Below, piece after piece: positions 25,388 to 32,706 of a stretch of DNA of 49,588 nt (the first letter of the stretch is position 1; the number at the start of each line of letters is the position of its first letter). Location of the stretch: the NCBI GenBank assembly GCA_029211095.1, contig JARGFS010000004.1, positions 1-49,588 on the forward strand. Reading direction: 5' to 3'. The notes under the pieces are model-generated. The model made no database searches. It had not been told where the DNA came from and was given only the letters and a program-made list of their open reading frames with translations. The stretch comes from a bacterium. GTDB taxonomy: Bacteria > Zixibacteria > MSB-5A5 > GN15 > FEB-12. A program made the translations under genes and the position numbers.

Positions 25388-26119
25388 ATGATTAAAGGAC
25401 TCTATTCATCAGCGTCTGGCATGTTGCCAAGTGTAAAGAGACAGGAAGTATTGGCGAACAACATCTCCAATGCTTCGACCCCAGGATACAAAAAGGACCG
25501 CCTTTTTACCACGGAACTAACTCGGGCTGAGAAAAAACAACTGCCCACGCAGTCGGATTGGGTTAATCCGATGGCCAACGACATCTTTGTCGATTTTGAA
25601 CAGGCCAACTTTGACCGGACCGGCAATCCTCTTGATATGGCTATTGATGGCGAAGGTTTTTTCACGCTCCAGCTGGAAGATGGTCAGCAGGTCCTGACCC
25701 GTTCCGGTTCGTTCACCGTTGATGAGAGTGGATACCTCTCCTTTCCCGGCGGAGCGCTGGTGATGGGAGAAGGGGGACCGATTCAGGTTGGCGATGGAAA
25801 AATCTCAGTCGGACAGACCGGAGAGATCGAATCGGATGGGCTTGCGGTCGGACGAATAGTGCCGGTTACAGTCGATGACCTTCAGAAATTGGAAAAAATA
25901 GGCAGCTCACTATACGCTGTTCCGGAAGGAGTGCAATTGACTTCTTCGAGGAACTTCGCCCTCCAGCAGGGATTTGTTGAGTCGGCCAATGTTGATATCG
26001 TTCGGGAGATGATCGATATGATCATTTCGTTCCGTGAATTTGAAGCCAACGCAAAATCTATTCAGGCTCAGGACCAGTCTTTGGACAATCTGTTCAGGCG
26101 TGTCGGCGGTAATGGATAG
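25388..26119 (+). CDS. flgF: Flagellar rod protein FlgF
   Basis: The 243-residue protein has the rod/hook N-terminal motif 'LYSSASGMLPSVKRQEVLANNISNASTPGYKKD', the central 'NPLDMAIDGEGFFTLQ' motif and the C-terminal 'NVDIVREMIDMIISFREFEANAKSIQ'. Being upstream of, similar to and slightly shorter than flgG, it is assigned as FlgF, a proximal rod subunit. GGAGG at 25378-25382 selects ATG 25388. A GTG at 25376 would overlap the likely transcription start. Confidence 0.92.
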   Translation: MIKGLYSSASGMLPSVKRQEVLANNISNASTPGYKKDRLFTTELTRAEKKQLPTQSDWVNPMANDIFVDFEQANFDRTGNPLDMAIDGEGFFTLQLEDGQQVLTRSGSFTVDESGYLSFPGGALVMGEGGPIQVGDGKISVGQTGEIESDGLAVGRIVPVTVDDLQKLEKIGSSLYAVPEGVQLTSSRNFALQQGFVESANVDIVREMIDMIISFREFEANAKSIQAQDQSLDNLFRRVGGNG

Positions 26120-26152
26120 CAAATTGGAATTTTGCAGAGATAGGAGAGAGGC

Positions 26153-26941
26153 ATGATAAAAGCGATGCGTACAGCGGCGACAGGAATGATCGCCCAACAG
26201 ATGAACGTTGACAATATCGCCAACAACCTTGCCAACGTAAACACCGCCGGGTTCAAGAAAAGCAAGATCGAATTCCAGGATGTACTCTACCAGAACATCC
26301 GCAAAGCGGGAACCTCCACGGCTATCGGCTCGGCCGTTCCGGCCGAGTTGGCTATCGGCTATGGAACCAAAGTGGTGGCTACCGTTCGTCAGTTTACCGA
26401 AGGAGACCTTACGCCTACCGGCAACCCACTGGACCTTGCCATCTCAGGCGACGGCTTTTTCCAGATTCAGCATCCGGATGGTTCTATCGCTTATTCACGG
26501 GACGGCGCTTTCAAAATGTCCGCCGATGGACAGTTGGTAAATTCCGATGGCTATTACCTGGTACCGGAGGTCACTATTCCCAACGATGCCGTTTCGGTTT
26601 CGTTTGGCACCGATGGAGTTGTAGAAGTTCTCCAGTTTGGTCAGGATTCCCCCACCCAGGTGGGACAGATTGAGCTGGCCAGATTTGTGAACCCGTCGGG
26701 ACTGTCCGCTATAGGACGCAACCTGCTGATCCAGACCGGAGCCTCCGGTGATCCCCAGACCGATATCCCCACCCAGGGTGGACTGGGGCAGGTTGATCAG
26801 GGATACCTGGAAATGTCCAACGTAAAGGTTGTCGATGAGATGGTGAATATGATTGTTGCCCAGAGAGCATACGAAATGAACTCCAAGGCGATTCAGACAG
26901 CCGAAGAGATGGCTGCAATAGCTAATAACCTCAAGAGGTAA
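26153..26941 (+). CDS. flgG: Flagellar distal rod protein FlgG
   Basis: The 262 residues match FlgG in length and sequence: 'MIKAMRTAATGMIAQQMNVDNIANNLANVNTAGFKKSK' at the start, 'GNPLDLAISGDGFFQIQ', and the C-terminal 'SNVKVVDEMVNMIVAQRAYEMNSKAIQTAEEM'. FlgG forms the distal rod through the periplasm and outer-membrane rings. An AGGAG site precedes the ATG. Confidence 0.97.
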   Translation: MIKAMRTAATGMIAQQMNVDNIANNLANVNTAGFKKSKIEFQDVLYQNIRKAGTSTAIGSAVPAELAIGYGTKVVATVRQFTEGDLTPTGNPLDLAISGDGFFQIQHPDGSIAYSRDGAFKMSADGQLVNSDGYYLVPEVTIPNDAVSVSFGTDGVVEVLQFGQDSPTQVGQIELARFVNPSGLSAIGRNLLIQTGASGDPQTDIPTQGGLGQVDQGYLEMSNVKVVDEMVNMIVAQRAYEMNSKAIQTAEEMAAIANNLKR

Positions 26942-26944
26942 ATA

Positions 26945-27637
26945 ATGAAACTGCTGACATGGATGTCAATAATACTGCTGCTGTTCTCAACGGGCGCTAC
27001 AAAATCTGCCGATAGCGAAACCAACGACCGGGTTTTGGCCCTGCATCTGGCTCAGATGTATGAACTAAACCCAAACGAATTCGAAGTCGAAGTCAAATCC
27101 AATCGGCTGGGAGATGTTGATCTCTCAGAAACGACGTTTGAGTTTGAACCCCTCACCCAGCGGGATCCTCTCGGACTGTTCACGGTCGCCGTAACATTGA
27201 CCGGAACCGATGACAAGAGCCGGTCCGGCCAGGTTCGTTTTTACGTACACCAATTTCAAGAAGTACTGGTGATGACCGACAAAGTTCAGCGTTCGCAGGA
27301 GATCACTTCCGACAAACTCGAACTCCGGCGCACCGAAATCACTAATCTCAAAGAACAGCCGGTCACTGACAAGAACCAGCTGATCGGAATGAGAGCGGCG
27401 AGGAATCTGCGCATGGGAGCCATACTGACCGCAAACGGTTTGGAGCAGACTCCTGATATTGAGTCAGGACATGAAATATCAATTGTCATTTCCGACGGTC
27501 TGTGCCGGATTGAAGCCAGGGGAGTAGCCCTTCAAAACGGAGTCGCCGGTGACTACATCAAAGTTAAGAACAGATCTTCAGGGAAGATACTAATTGCGAG
27601 AGTGGTCGACAGCCGGGCTGTTGCCATAGACCTGTAA
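26945..27637 (+). CDS. flgA: P-ring assembly chaperone FlgA
   Basis: The 230-residue protein has a signal peptide (about 1-22) and a C-terminal SAF-type domain ('KLELRRTEITNLKEQPVTDKNQLIGMRAARNLRMGAILTANGLEQ'), ending with the family pattern 'GVAGDYIKVKNRSSGKILIARVVDSRAV'. FlgA works in the periplasm to assist P-ring (FlgI) assembly. It starts three bases after flgG, and flgH and flgI follow, the classic order. Confidence 0.93.
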   Translation: MKLLTWMSIILLLFSTGATKSADSETNDRVLALHLAQMYELNPNEFEVEVKSNRLGDVDLSETTFEFEPLTQRDPLGLFTVAVTLTGTDDKSRSGQVRFYVHQFQEVLVMTDKVQRSQEITSDKLELRRTEITNLKEQPVTDKNQLIGMRAARNLRMGAILTANGLEQTPDIESGHEISIVISDGLCRIEARGVALQNGVAGDYIKVKNRSSGKILIARVVDSRAVAIDL

Positions 27638-27667
27638 CGACAAAAACTCATAGGATTGAGGATAGTC

Positions 27668-28255
27668 ATGAAACTAAGAACACTTTGGATCATCCTGTTT
27701 GTACTGCTTTTGCTGCCATTTACGATCACGCTGAAAGCGGACGACTTTGGGCAGAACCAGTCACTCTTTACCGACATCAAAGCTCATAAGGTTGGGGATA
27801 TCCTGACCGTAAATATCTCCGAGAGAAACAAGGCCACTAATCAGGTAGCCAATAAGACCGAGAAGACCTCTAAAGGGAGTACTTCCGGCGGTCCCGGTAC
27901 CGGAACGCTGGACTTTTTCCCGATGTTTGGCGCTGAGTCCGAGAGCAAAAACACTTTCGACGGCAAGGGGGAGTCGGTTCGCAACAACAGTCTCTCAGCC
28001 AAGATTTCCGTGACAGTTGTAGAAGTCCGCTCCAACGGTGATCTGGTCATCGAAGGTTCTCGTACGCTGGGTATCTCGAGTGATAAAGAAACTATCGTGC
28101 TGACCGGGGTGGTTCGTCAAAAAGATATTGCACCGGACAATACAATAAGTTCATTTCAGATTGCCGATGCACAGATTCATTATACAGGCAAAGGGGCCTC
28201 AAATTCAGGCTCCCGTCCGGGCCTGTTCACACGCATCCTCACCTGGCTGTTTTAG
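27668..28255 (+). CDS. flgH: Flagellar L-ring protein FlgH without lipoprotein cysteine
   Basis: FlgH forms the outer-membrane L ring. The 195-residue protein has the family core ('SLFTDIKAHKVGDILTVNISERNKATNQ', 'VVEVRSNGDLVIEGSRTLGISSDKETIVLTGVVRQKDI') and the final 'RPGLFTRILTWLF'. The N-terminus is a signal peptide ending around 'TLKADD'. Unlike standard FlgH there is no lipobox, and the whole protein contains no cysteine. GAGGA at 27658-27662 supports ATG 27668; a TTG at 27656 is less likely. Confidence 0.93.
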   Translation: MKLRTLWIILFVLLLLPFTITLKADDFGQNQSLFTDIKAHKVGDILTVNISERNKATNQVANKTEKTSKGSTSGGPGTGTLDFFPMFGAESESKNTFDGKGESVRNNSLSAKISVTVVEVRSNGDLVIEGSRTLGISSDKETIVLTGVVRQKDIAPDNTISSFQIADAQIHYTGKGASNSGSRPGLFTRILTWLF

Positions 28256-28264
28256 GAGGGGATG

Positions 28265-29401
28265 ATGCAGAGATTAATGATGAATCAACTCACTTCGCCC
28301 GCCTGTCTGGCCCTGGTGGTCTGGCTGGTGCTGGCCCTGGTTCCGCCGGTGAATGCAGCCAAGGTGCGAGTCAAAGATATTTGCAGCTTTCAGAATAAGT
28401 CCGAAACCGATCTGATTGGCTACGGACTGGTGGTCGGGCTGGATGGAACCGGTGATGGCAACGGGACACAGTTCACTACCCAGTCGTTGGTTAATATGAT
28501 GGAGCGAATGGGACTAACTGTTGACGCCAGCAAGGTGAAGGTCAAGAATGTCGCCGCAGTCATGGTCACCGCCCGAATCTCCAGCAACCAAACGGCTGGC
28601 AGCTACTTTGATATCATGGTTTCTTCGGTAGGAGACGCCAACTCTCTCCAGGGGGGAACACTCCTGATGACACCCCTCTCAGCTCCGGACGGCACCGTCT
28701 ATGCTTCATGCCAGGGGCCGATCTCAATTGGCGGTTTCAATGTGCAGGTGGATGAGAGCAACAAAATTGTAAACAACTATACGCTGGTAGGCCGTGTTCC
28801 CGGTGGTGGAAAAATCACCAGGTCGCTGCCCAAAACAGCGTTTAATGAGCGGGAAGTAGTTCTCTCGCTACTGGATCCGGATTTCACCACTGCCCACCGC
28901 ATTGCTGAACGAATCAATATAGTTTATGGGCTGACCGCCTACCCGGTCGATGCCGGCTCGGTTCGTATCGATGTTCCCGACTCACTGAGTCACCCGGTTT
29001 CAAAAATGAAATTCATGTCCGATGTCGGACAGTTGGCGGTTGTTCCGGACAATACGGCGCGAGTGGTCATTAATGAAAAAACTGGCACAATTGTGGCCGG
29101 GCAGCATGTGACCATTGAGCCGGTCGCAATCGCGCATGGTACGATTACGGTGGATATCAAATCGACACCGGTTATCTCACAACCGGAACCGTTCAGTAGT
29201 GGCGAGACCATCGTCAGCCAGGATGCGCAGATAAATGTCAATTCCGAAGCCGCCCGCGTGACGCATCTGAAGGGGGCGGTCTATTTGAGTGATATCGCCA
29301 AAGCGCTTAACAAGATCGGGGCGACACCAAGAGACATAATAGCCATCTTCCAGGCCCTGAAACAGGCGGGGGCATTAAGGGCAGACCTGGTAATACTGTA
29401 A
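28265..29401 (+). CDS. flgI: Flagellar P-ring protein FlgI
   Basis: The 378-residue periplasmic ring protein has a signal peptide ending near 'PPVNA'. The conserved sequence follows: 'VRVKDICSFQNKSETDLIGYGLVVGLDGTGDG', 'TTQSLVNMMERMG', 'KNVAAVMVTA', and 'LSDIAKALNKIGATPRDIIAIFQALKQAGALRADLVIL'. AGGAGG at 28254-28259 overlaps the flgH stop and is better spaced for ATG 28265 than for ATG 28262. The stop overlaps the ATG of flgJ (TAATG). Confidence 0.97.
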   Translation: MQRLMMNQLTSPACLALVVWLVLALVPPVNAAKVRVKDICSFQNKSETDLIGYGLVVGLDGTGDGNGTQFTTQSLVNMMERMGLTVDASKVKVKNVAAVMVTARISSNQTAGSYFDIMVSSVGDANSLQGGTLLMTPLSAPDGTVYASCQGPISIGGFNVQVDESNKIVNNYTLVGRVPGGGKITRSLPKTAFNEREVVLSLLDPDFTTAHRIAERINIVYGLTAYPVDAGSVRIDVPDSLSHPVSKMKFMSDVGQLAVVPDNTARVVINEKTGTIVAGQHVTIEPVAIAHGTITVDIKSTPVISQPEPFSSGETIVSQDAQINVNSEAARVTHLKGAVYLSDIAKALNKIGATPRDIIAIFQALKQAGALRADLVIL

Positions 29402-30354
29402 TGGCTACCACGATTAACAATTTGGCGGCTGCGCCTCTACCCAAGAGCGACCTGGAGAGACTTCGCGGAAAATCTGGGGGGAATCTTGAAGCTGACAAGG
29501 CGCGTCTCAAGAAAGCCACCAAGGAGTTTGAATCACTGGTCGTTTATGAAATGCTCAAAACGATGCGCAAGACTATTCCGGAATCAGACTTCACCAAAGG
29601 CTCACCGTTTTCAGGCGGTATGGGCAAGGACATTTTTGAACAGATGTTTGATATGCAACTGTCACGGCAGGTCTCCGGCGATGGCCGACAGTCGATTGCT
29701 TCCATGCTCTACAAGCAGGTAGAAAAAATTCTGGAAGCACAACACAGGACCGAACCTGAGGGCCCGGAATTCAGGCCATTGCAGTCCCCGGAAAAAGAGT
29801 TGTCTCCGCTTGCACCAAGGAATTTTATCGAGCGACCACAGCGGAGTATTGAGCTATCGCCGGACAACGACCGCACTGCTGTTAAGGCGCCAGTTCCGAA
29901 GCGAACTGACCTGGACCCGGTCTGGAAACGGTATCAGGGTGAGATTGATCGGGCGGCTCAGGAGAGCGGGCTCGACTCCGCTCTGATTGTTTCGGTCATA
30001 AAAGCGGAGTCAAGTGGTGATCCGAAGGCCGTTTCGTCGGCTGGAGCATCCGGTCTGATGCAGTTAATAGACTCAACCGCATCGGAATATGGAGTAAGTG
30101 ACCGCCTCGATCCGGCTCAAAATGTAAGCGGCGGCGCCCGTTACCTGAAAGATATGCTGGACCGCTATGGCAGCCTGAAACTGGCCCTGGCCGCATACAA
30201 TGCCGGGCCGGGCAATGTTGACCGATATGGCGGAGTGCCTCCGTTTGAGGAGACCAATCGTTATATCGACAAGGTTCTCGGCTATCTGGACGAGCTAAGT
30301 GATGCGACAGCCAGTTCACAACCTAAAGAGGTATGGGAAAAATCCGATAATTAG
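29401..30354 (+). CDS. flgJ: FlgJ-type rod-assembly protein with SLT lytic transglycosylase domain
   Basis: The 317-residue protein joins two domains. Residues 30-120 form the FlgJ rod-binding domain ('ATKEFESLVVYEMLKTMRKTIPESD', 'GGMGKDIFEQMFDMQLSRQVS'). A Pro/Glu-rich linker follows. Residues 185-305 form a Slt-type lytic transglycosylase with catalytic Glu E203 in 'VIKAESSGDP', plus 'GASGLMQLI' and 'AAYNAGPGNV'. FlgJ of enterobacteria instead carries a glucosaminidase-type (GH73) domain. The role is to open peptidoglycan locally for the growing rod. Confidence 0.93.
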   Translation: MATTINNLAAAPLPKSDLERLRGKSGGNLEADKARLKKATKEFESLVVYEMLKTMRKTIPESDFTKGSPFSGGMGKDIFEQMFDMQLSRQVSGDGRQSIASMLYKQVEKILEAQHRTEPEGPEFRPLQSPEKELSPLAPRNFIERPQRSIELSPDNDRTAVKAPVPKRTDLDPVWKRYQGEIDRAAQESGLDSALIVSVIKAESSGDPKAVSSAGASGLMQLIDSTASEYGVSDRLDPAQNVSGGARYLKDMLDRYGSLKLALAAYNAGPGNVDRYGGVPPFEETNRYIDKVLGYLDELSDATASSQPKEVWEKSDN

Positions 30355-30384
30355 AGAGCACTCTAAATACCAAAGATATGGGAT

Positions 30385-30870
30385 ATGGTAAACAAACTGA
30401 TAGACATATTGGGCAGGGAAGCCGAGATTTTCGAATCATTCCTCTTGCTGCTTGAAGAGCAGCAACTCCACCTGGTAAACAATGATGCCGACGGGCTCCA
30501 GCAGGTCACGGAAAGGCAGAGGGAAAAGGTTGTTGAAAGTCAGCTCTGCAACAAGCAGAGGGAAGCCCTGGTGGAAGAGATCAGGGTTGCCAATGCAATC
30601 GATGGGGACGTGAATATAACCCGCCTGCTGAATATCGTTGACAAGAATCAGGCCGAGCGGCTGACCCAGCTTCGCGATTTAATTCTCTCGCTTCAGGAAC
30701 AGATCACCACTGTACGCAATCAGAACGCCCTGCTGCTCAACCGGTCGCGGGAGTATATCTCCAAAATGATGACCATGCTGTCCAAGCTGCATCAGCCTGA
30801 AGGCGGATATGACAGTGTTGGCAGCAAGAACGCCAATAATGCGGCCGTAGCCGTGGATAGGAGAGCCTGA
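30385..30870 (+). CDS. flgN: FlgN-like flagellar export chaperone
   Basis: The 161-residue protein is mostly helical, with the FlgN pattern: an N-terminal 'LIDILGREAEIFESFLLLLEEQQLHLVNNDADGLQQVTERQREKV' helix pair and a C-terminal amphipathic helix. FlgN binds the hook-filament junction proteins FlgK and FlgL before export. Its stop overlaps the ATG of flgK (TGATG), which supports the role. Confidence 0.85.
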   Translation: MVNKLIDILGREAEIFESFLLLLEEQQLHLVNNDADGLQQVTERQREKVVESQLCNKQREALVEEIRVANAIDGDVNITRLLNIVDKNQAERLTQLRDLILSLQEQITTVRNQNALLLNRSREYISKMMTMLSKLHQPEGGYDSVGSKNANNAAVAVDRRA

Positions 30871-32264
30871 TGCCAGGATTATTTCAAGGGCTTGAAATAG
30901 GCAAACGCGCTTTGCTCTCCTCGCAGGTCGTCCTGCAGACGATTGGTCACAACGTGGCCAATGTCAACACCCCCGGTTATTCAAGGCAGCGCGTTAATAT
31001 CAATACCACTTATCCGGAAATGTCCGCCCACGGACCGATTGGCAGTGGCGTCTCGGTGCGCGATGTACGTCAGGTACGCGACCTCTTTCTCGGGTCCCAG
31101 TACAGACGCGAAAACAAGTCTCTGGGTCAATGGTCATACAAAGAAAAAGTAATGGGCCAGGTAGAAGCGCTCTTTAATGAGCCCTCGGACAACACTCTTT
31201 CGGATCAGTTGAATGACTTTTGGAACAGTTGGTCGGCGCTGGCTACCGATAATACCGGTGCCTCCCGCAAAGCCTTGATTACATCGGCGGTGCAGCTCAC
31301 CAACGGATTCCACCAGCTGGCCGGCGAGCTGCAGACTCTTCGCGATTCAATCGACCGGGATATGGTCAATATCACCGAATCAGTGAACGGCAAAGCTCGC
31401 GAAGTGGCCCGCCTGAACAAAATGATCTCCATGCAGGAAGCGGGCGGAGACCGAGCGAATGATCTGAGAGATGCGCGCGACCTTCTGGTTGATGAGATGT
31501 CCGAGTTTGTGGATATCAACACGGTTGAGGATGAGCGTGGCAATATGATTGTCTATGTTGGCGCTATGACCATTGTGGATGGTCCGGATTCTCTTCCGAT
31601 TGAAGCCAGGTCGGAGAATAAAAGCGGCGTTCTCACTCACAAACTGGTCTGGGAAGGAAGCTCGGTAGAGATTACCAATCTAAATGGCCAGCTAAAAGGG
31701 CTGGTTGATGCCCGGGATGAGGTCATTCCCCGCTATCTCAATGAACTCCATACTCTGTCGAATACTATCGCAAGAGAAGTGAACGCCATGCACCGCACCG
31801 GCTATGGTGTAAATGATAGTACCGGGGTAGATTTCTTTGAAACAGACAATACGGACGCCTTCAATATCAGTGTCAATCGTGACCTTCTGGCCGATTCCAA
31901 CCTGGTCGCGGCTGCCGTAGCATCCGGTTCACCGGCTGACAATCGGCTGGCCGTAGCTATTTCAGAGCTTCAGGACAAAAAAGTCTTTTTCGGAAATAGC
32001 AGCACGATGAGTGACTACTACAACAGCATGGTCAGTAATCTTGGCGTTGAGTCCAATGAGGCCATGTCGTTTTCAGCTAACTATGAACTACTTGTTAATC
32101 AGGTCAATAACTCGAAGATGGCCGTGGAGGGGGTATCAATCGACGAGGAAATGGCCAATATGGTGAAATTTCAACATGCCTATGACGCAGCTGCGCGCGT
32201 AATCACGACGATGGATCAGGCGCTCGATACTATTATCTCAGGGATGGGAGTAGTTGGTCGATGA
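30870..32264 (+). CDS. flgK: Flagellar hook-associated protein FlgK (HAP1)
   Basis: The 464-residue protein has the N-terminal 'LEIGKRALLSSQVVLQTIGHNVANVNTPGYSRQRV' and the C-terminal 'SIDEEMANMVKFQHAYDAAARVITTMDQALDTIISGMGVVGR' characteristic of FlgK. It forms the first junction zone between hook and filament. Length is normal to slightly short, as expected for a FlgK without a large exposed domain. Confidence 0.96.
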   Translation: MPGLFQGLEIGKRALLSSQVVLQTIGHNVANVNTPGYSRQRVNINTTYPEMSAHGPIGSGVSVRDVRQVRDLFLGSQYRRENKSLGQWSYKEKVMGQVEALFNEPSDNTLSDQLNDFWNSWSALATDNTGASRKALITSAVQLTNGFHQLAGELQTLRDSIDRDMVNITESVNGKAREVARLNKMISMQEAGGDRANDLRDARDLLVDEMSEFVDINTVEDERGNMIVYVGAMTIVDGPDSLPIEARSENKSGVLTHKLVWEGSSVEITNLNGQLKGLVDARDEVIPRYLNELHTLSNTIAREVNAMHRTGYGVNDSTGVDFFETDNTDAFNISVNRDLLADSNLVAAAVASGSPADNRLAVAISELQDKKVFFGNSSTMSDYYNSMVSNLGVESNEAMSFSANYELLVNQVNNSKMAVEGVSIDEEMANMVKFQHAYDAAARVITTMDQALDTIISGMGVVGR

Positions 32265-32292
32265 TAAAGCAGAACTGCGAAAAGAGTAATGA

Positions 32293-32308
32293 TAGCCAAG
32301 GAGGGTTA
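32293..32308 (+). promoter_or_regulatory. Hairpin presenting the csrA ribosome-binding site (candidate CsrA autoregulatory site)
   Basis: TAGCC (32293-32297) pairs with GGTTA (32304-32308), including one G-U pair, around the six-base loop AAGGAG (32298-32303). The loop is the ribosome-binding site of csrA itself and contains ANGGA, the core of CsrA targets. CsrA bound here would block translation. CsrA autoregulation is known in other bacteria. Confidence 0.5.
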
Positions 32309-32309
32309 A

Positions 32310-32648
32310 GTGCTGATTCTAACACGGAGGTTAGGTGAGTCCATCACAATTGGAGACAGTATCAGAGTTTCAGTTCTGGGCGTAAGCGGTCGGCAGGTGC
32401 GAATTGGTATCGACGCTCCCAGTGATGTGGTTGTGCACCGTGAAGAGGTGTACGTGCGCATCCAGGAAGAGAACCGCAAAGCGGCCCAGGTAATGAAAAA
32501 GGATCTGTCGAGCGTGGTGAATCTAATCAAGGATAAGATTACCGGAAAGACCAAGAAAGACTCGGAGAATCCGGAGATTGAATTTAAGAAAGATGACGGG
32601 CCGGATCATCGGCACCGGCGTTCCCGTCGTGATGACAGGCGCACCTGA
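32310..32648 (+). CDS. csrA: Translational regulator CsrA with extended C-terminus
   Basis: CsrA binds GGA motifs in messenger RNA leaders. Residues 1-60 are a standard CsrA ('[16 protein letters not shown]', '[22 protein letters not shown]'), with RNA-contact residues L4 and R44 present. Typical CsrA has about 60-75 residues. This one has 112, with an extra helix and a very charged tail ending in an Arg/His/Asp-rich stretch. It starts with GTG after AAGGAG and lies between flgK and flgL, while its usual antagonist gene fliW follows flgL. The neighbourhood suggests flagellin control. Confidence 0.94.
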   Translation: MLILTRRLGESITIGDSIRVSVLGVSGRQVRIGIDAPSDVVVHREEVYVRIQEENRKAAQVMKKDLSSVVNLIKDKITGKTKKDSENPEIEFKKDDGPDHRHRRSRRDDRRT

Positions 32649-32706
32649 TAAAAGGCGCACCGGTTTCAGATGTGAAGACATGGAAGAATAGGACAAAGGC
32701 GACACT

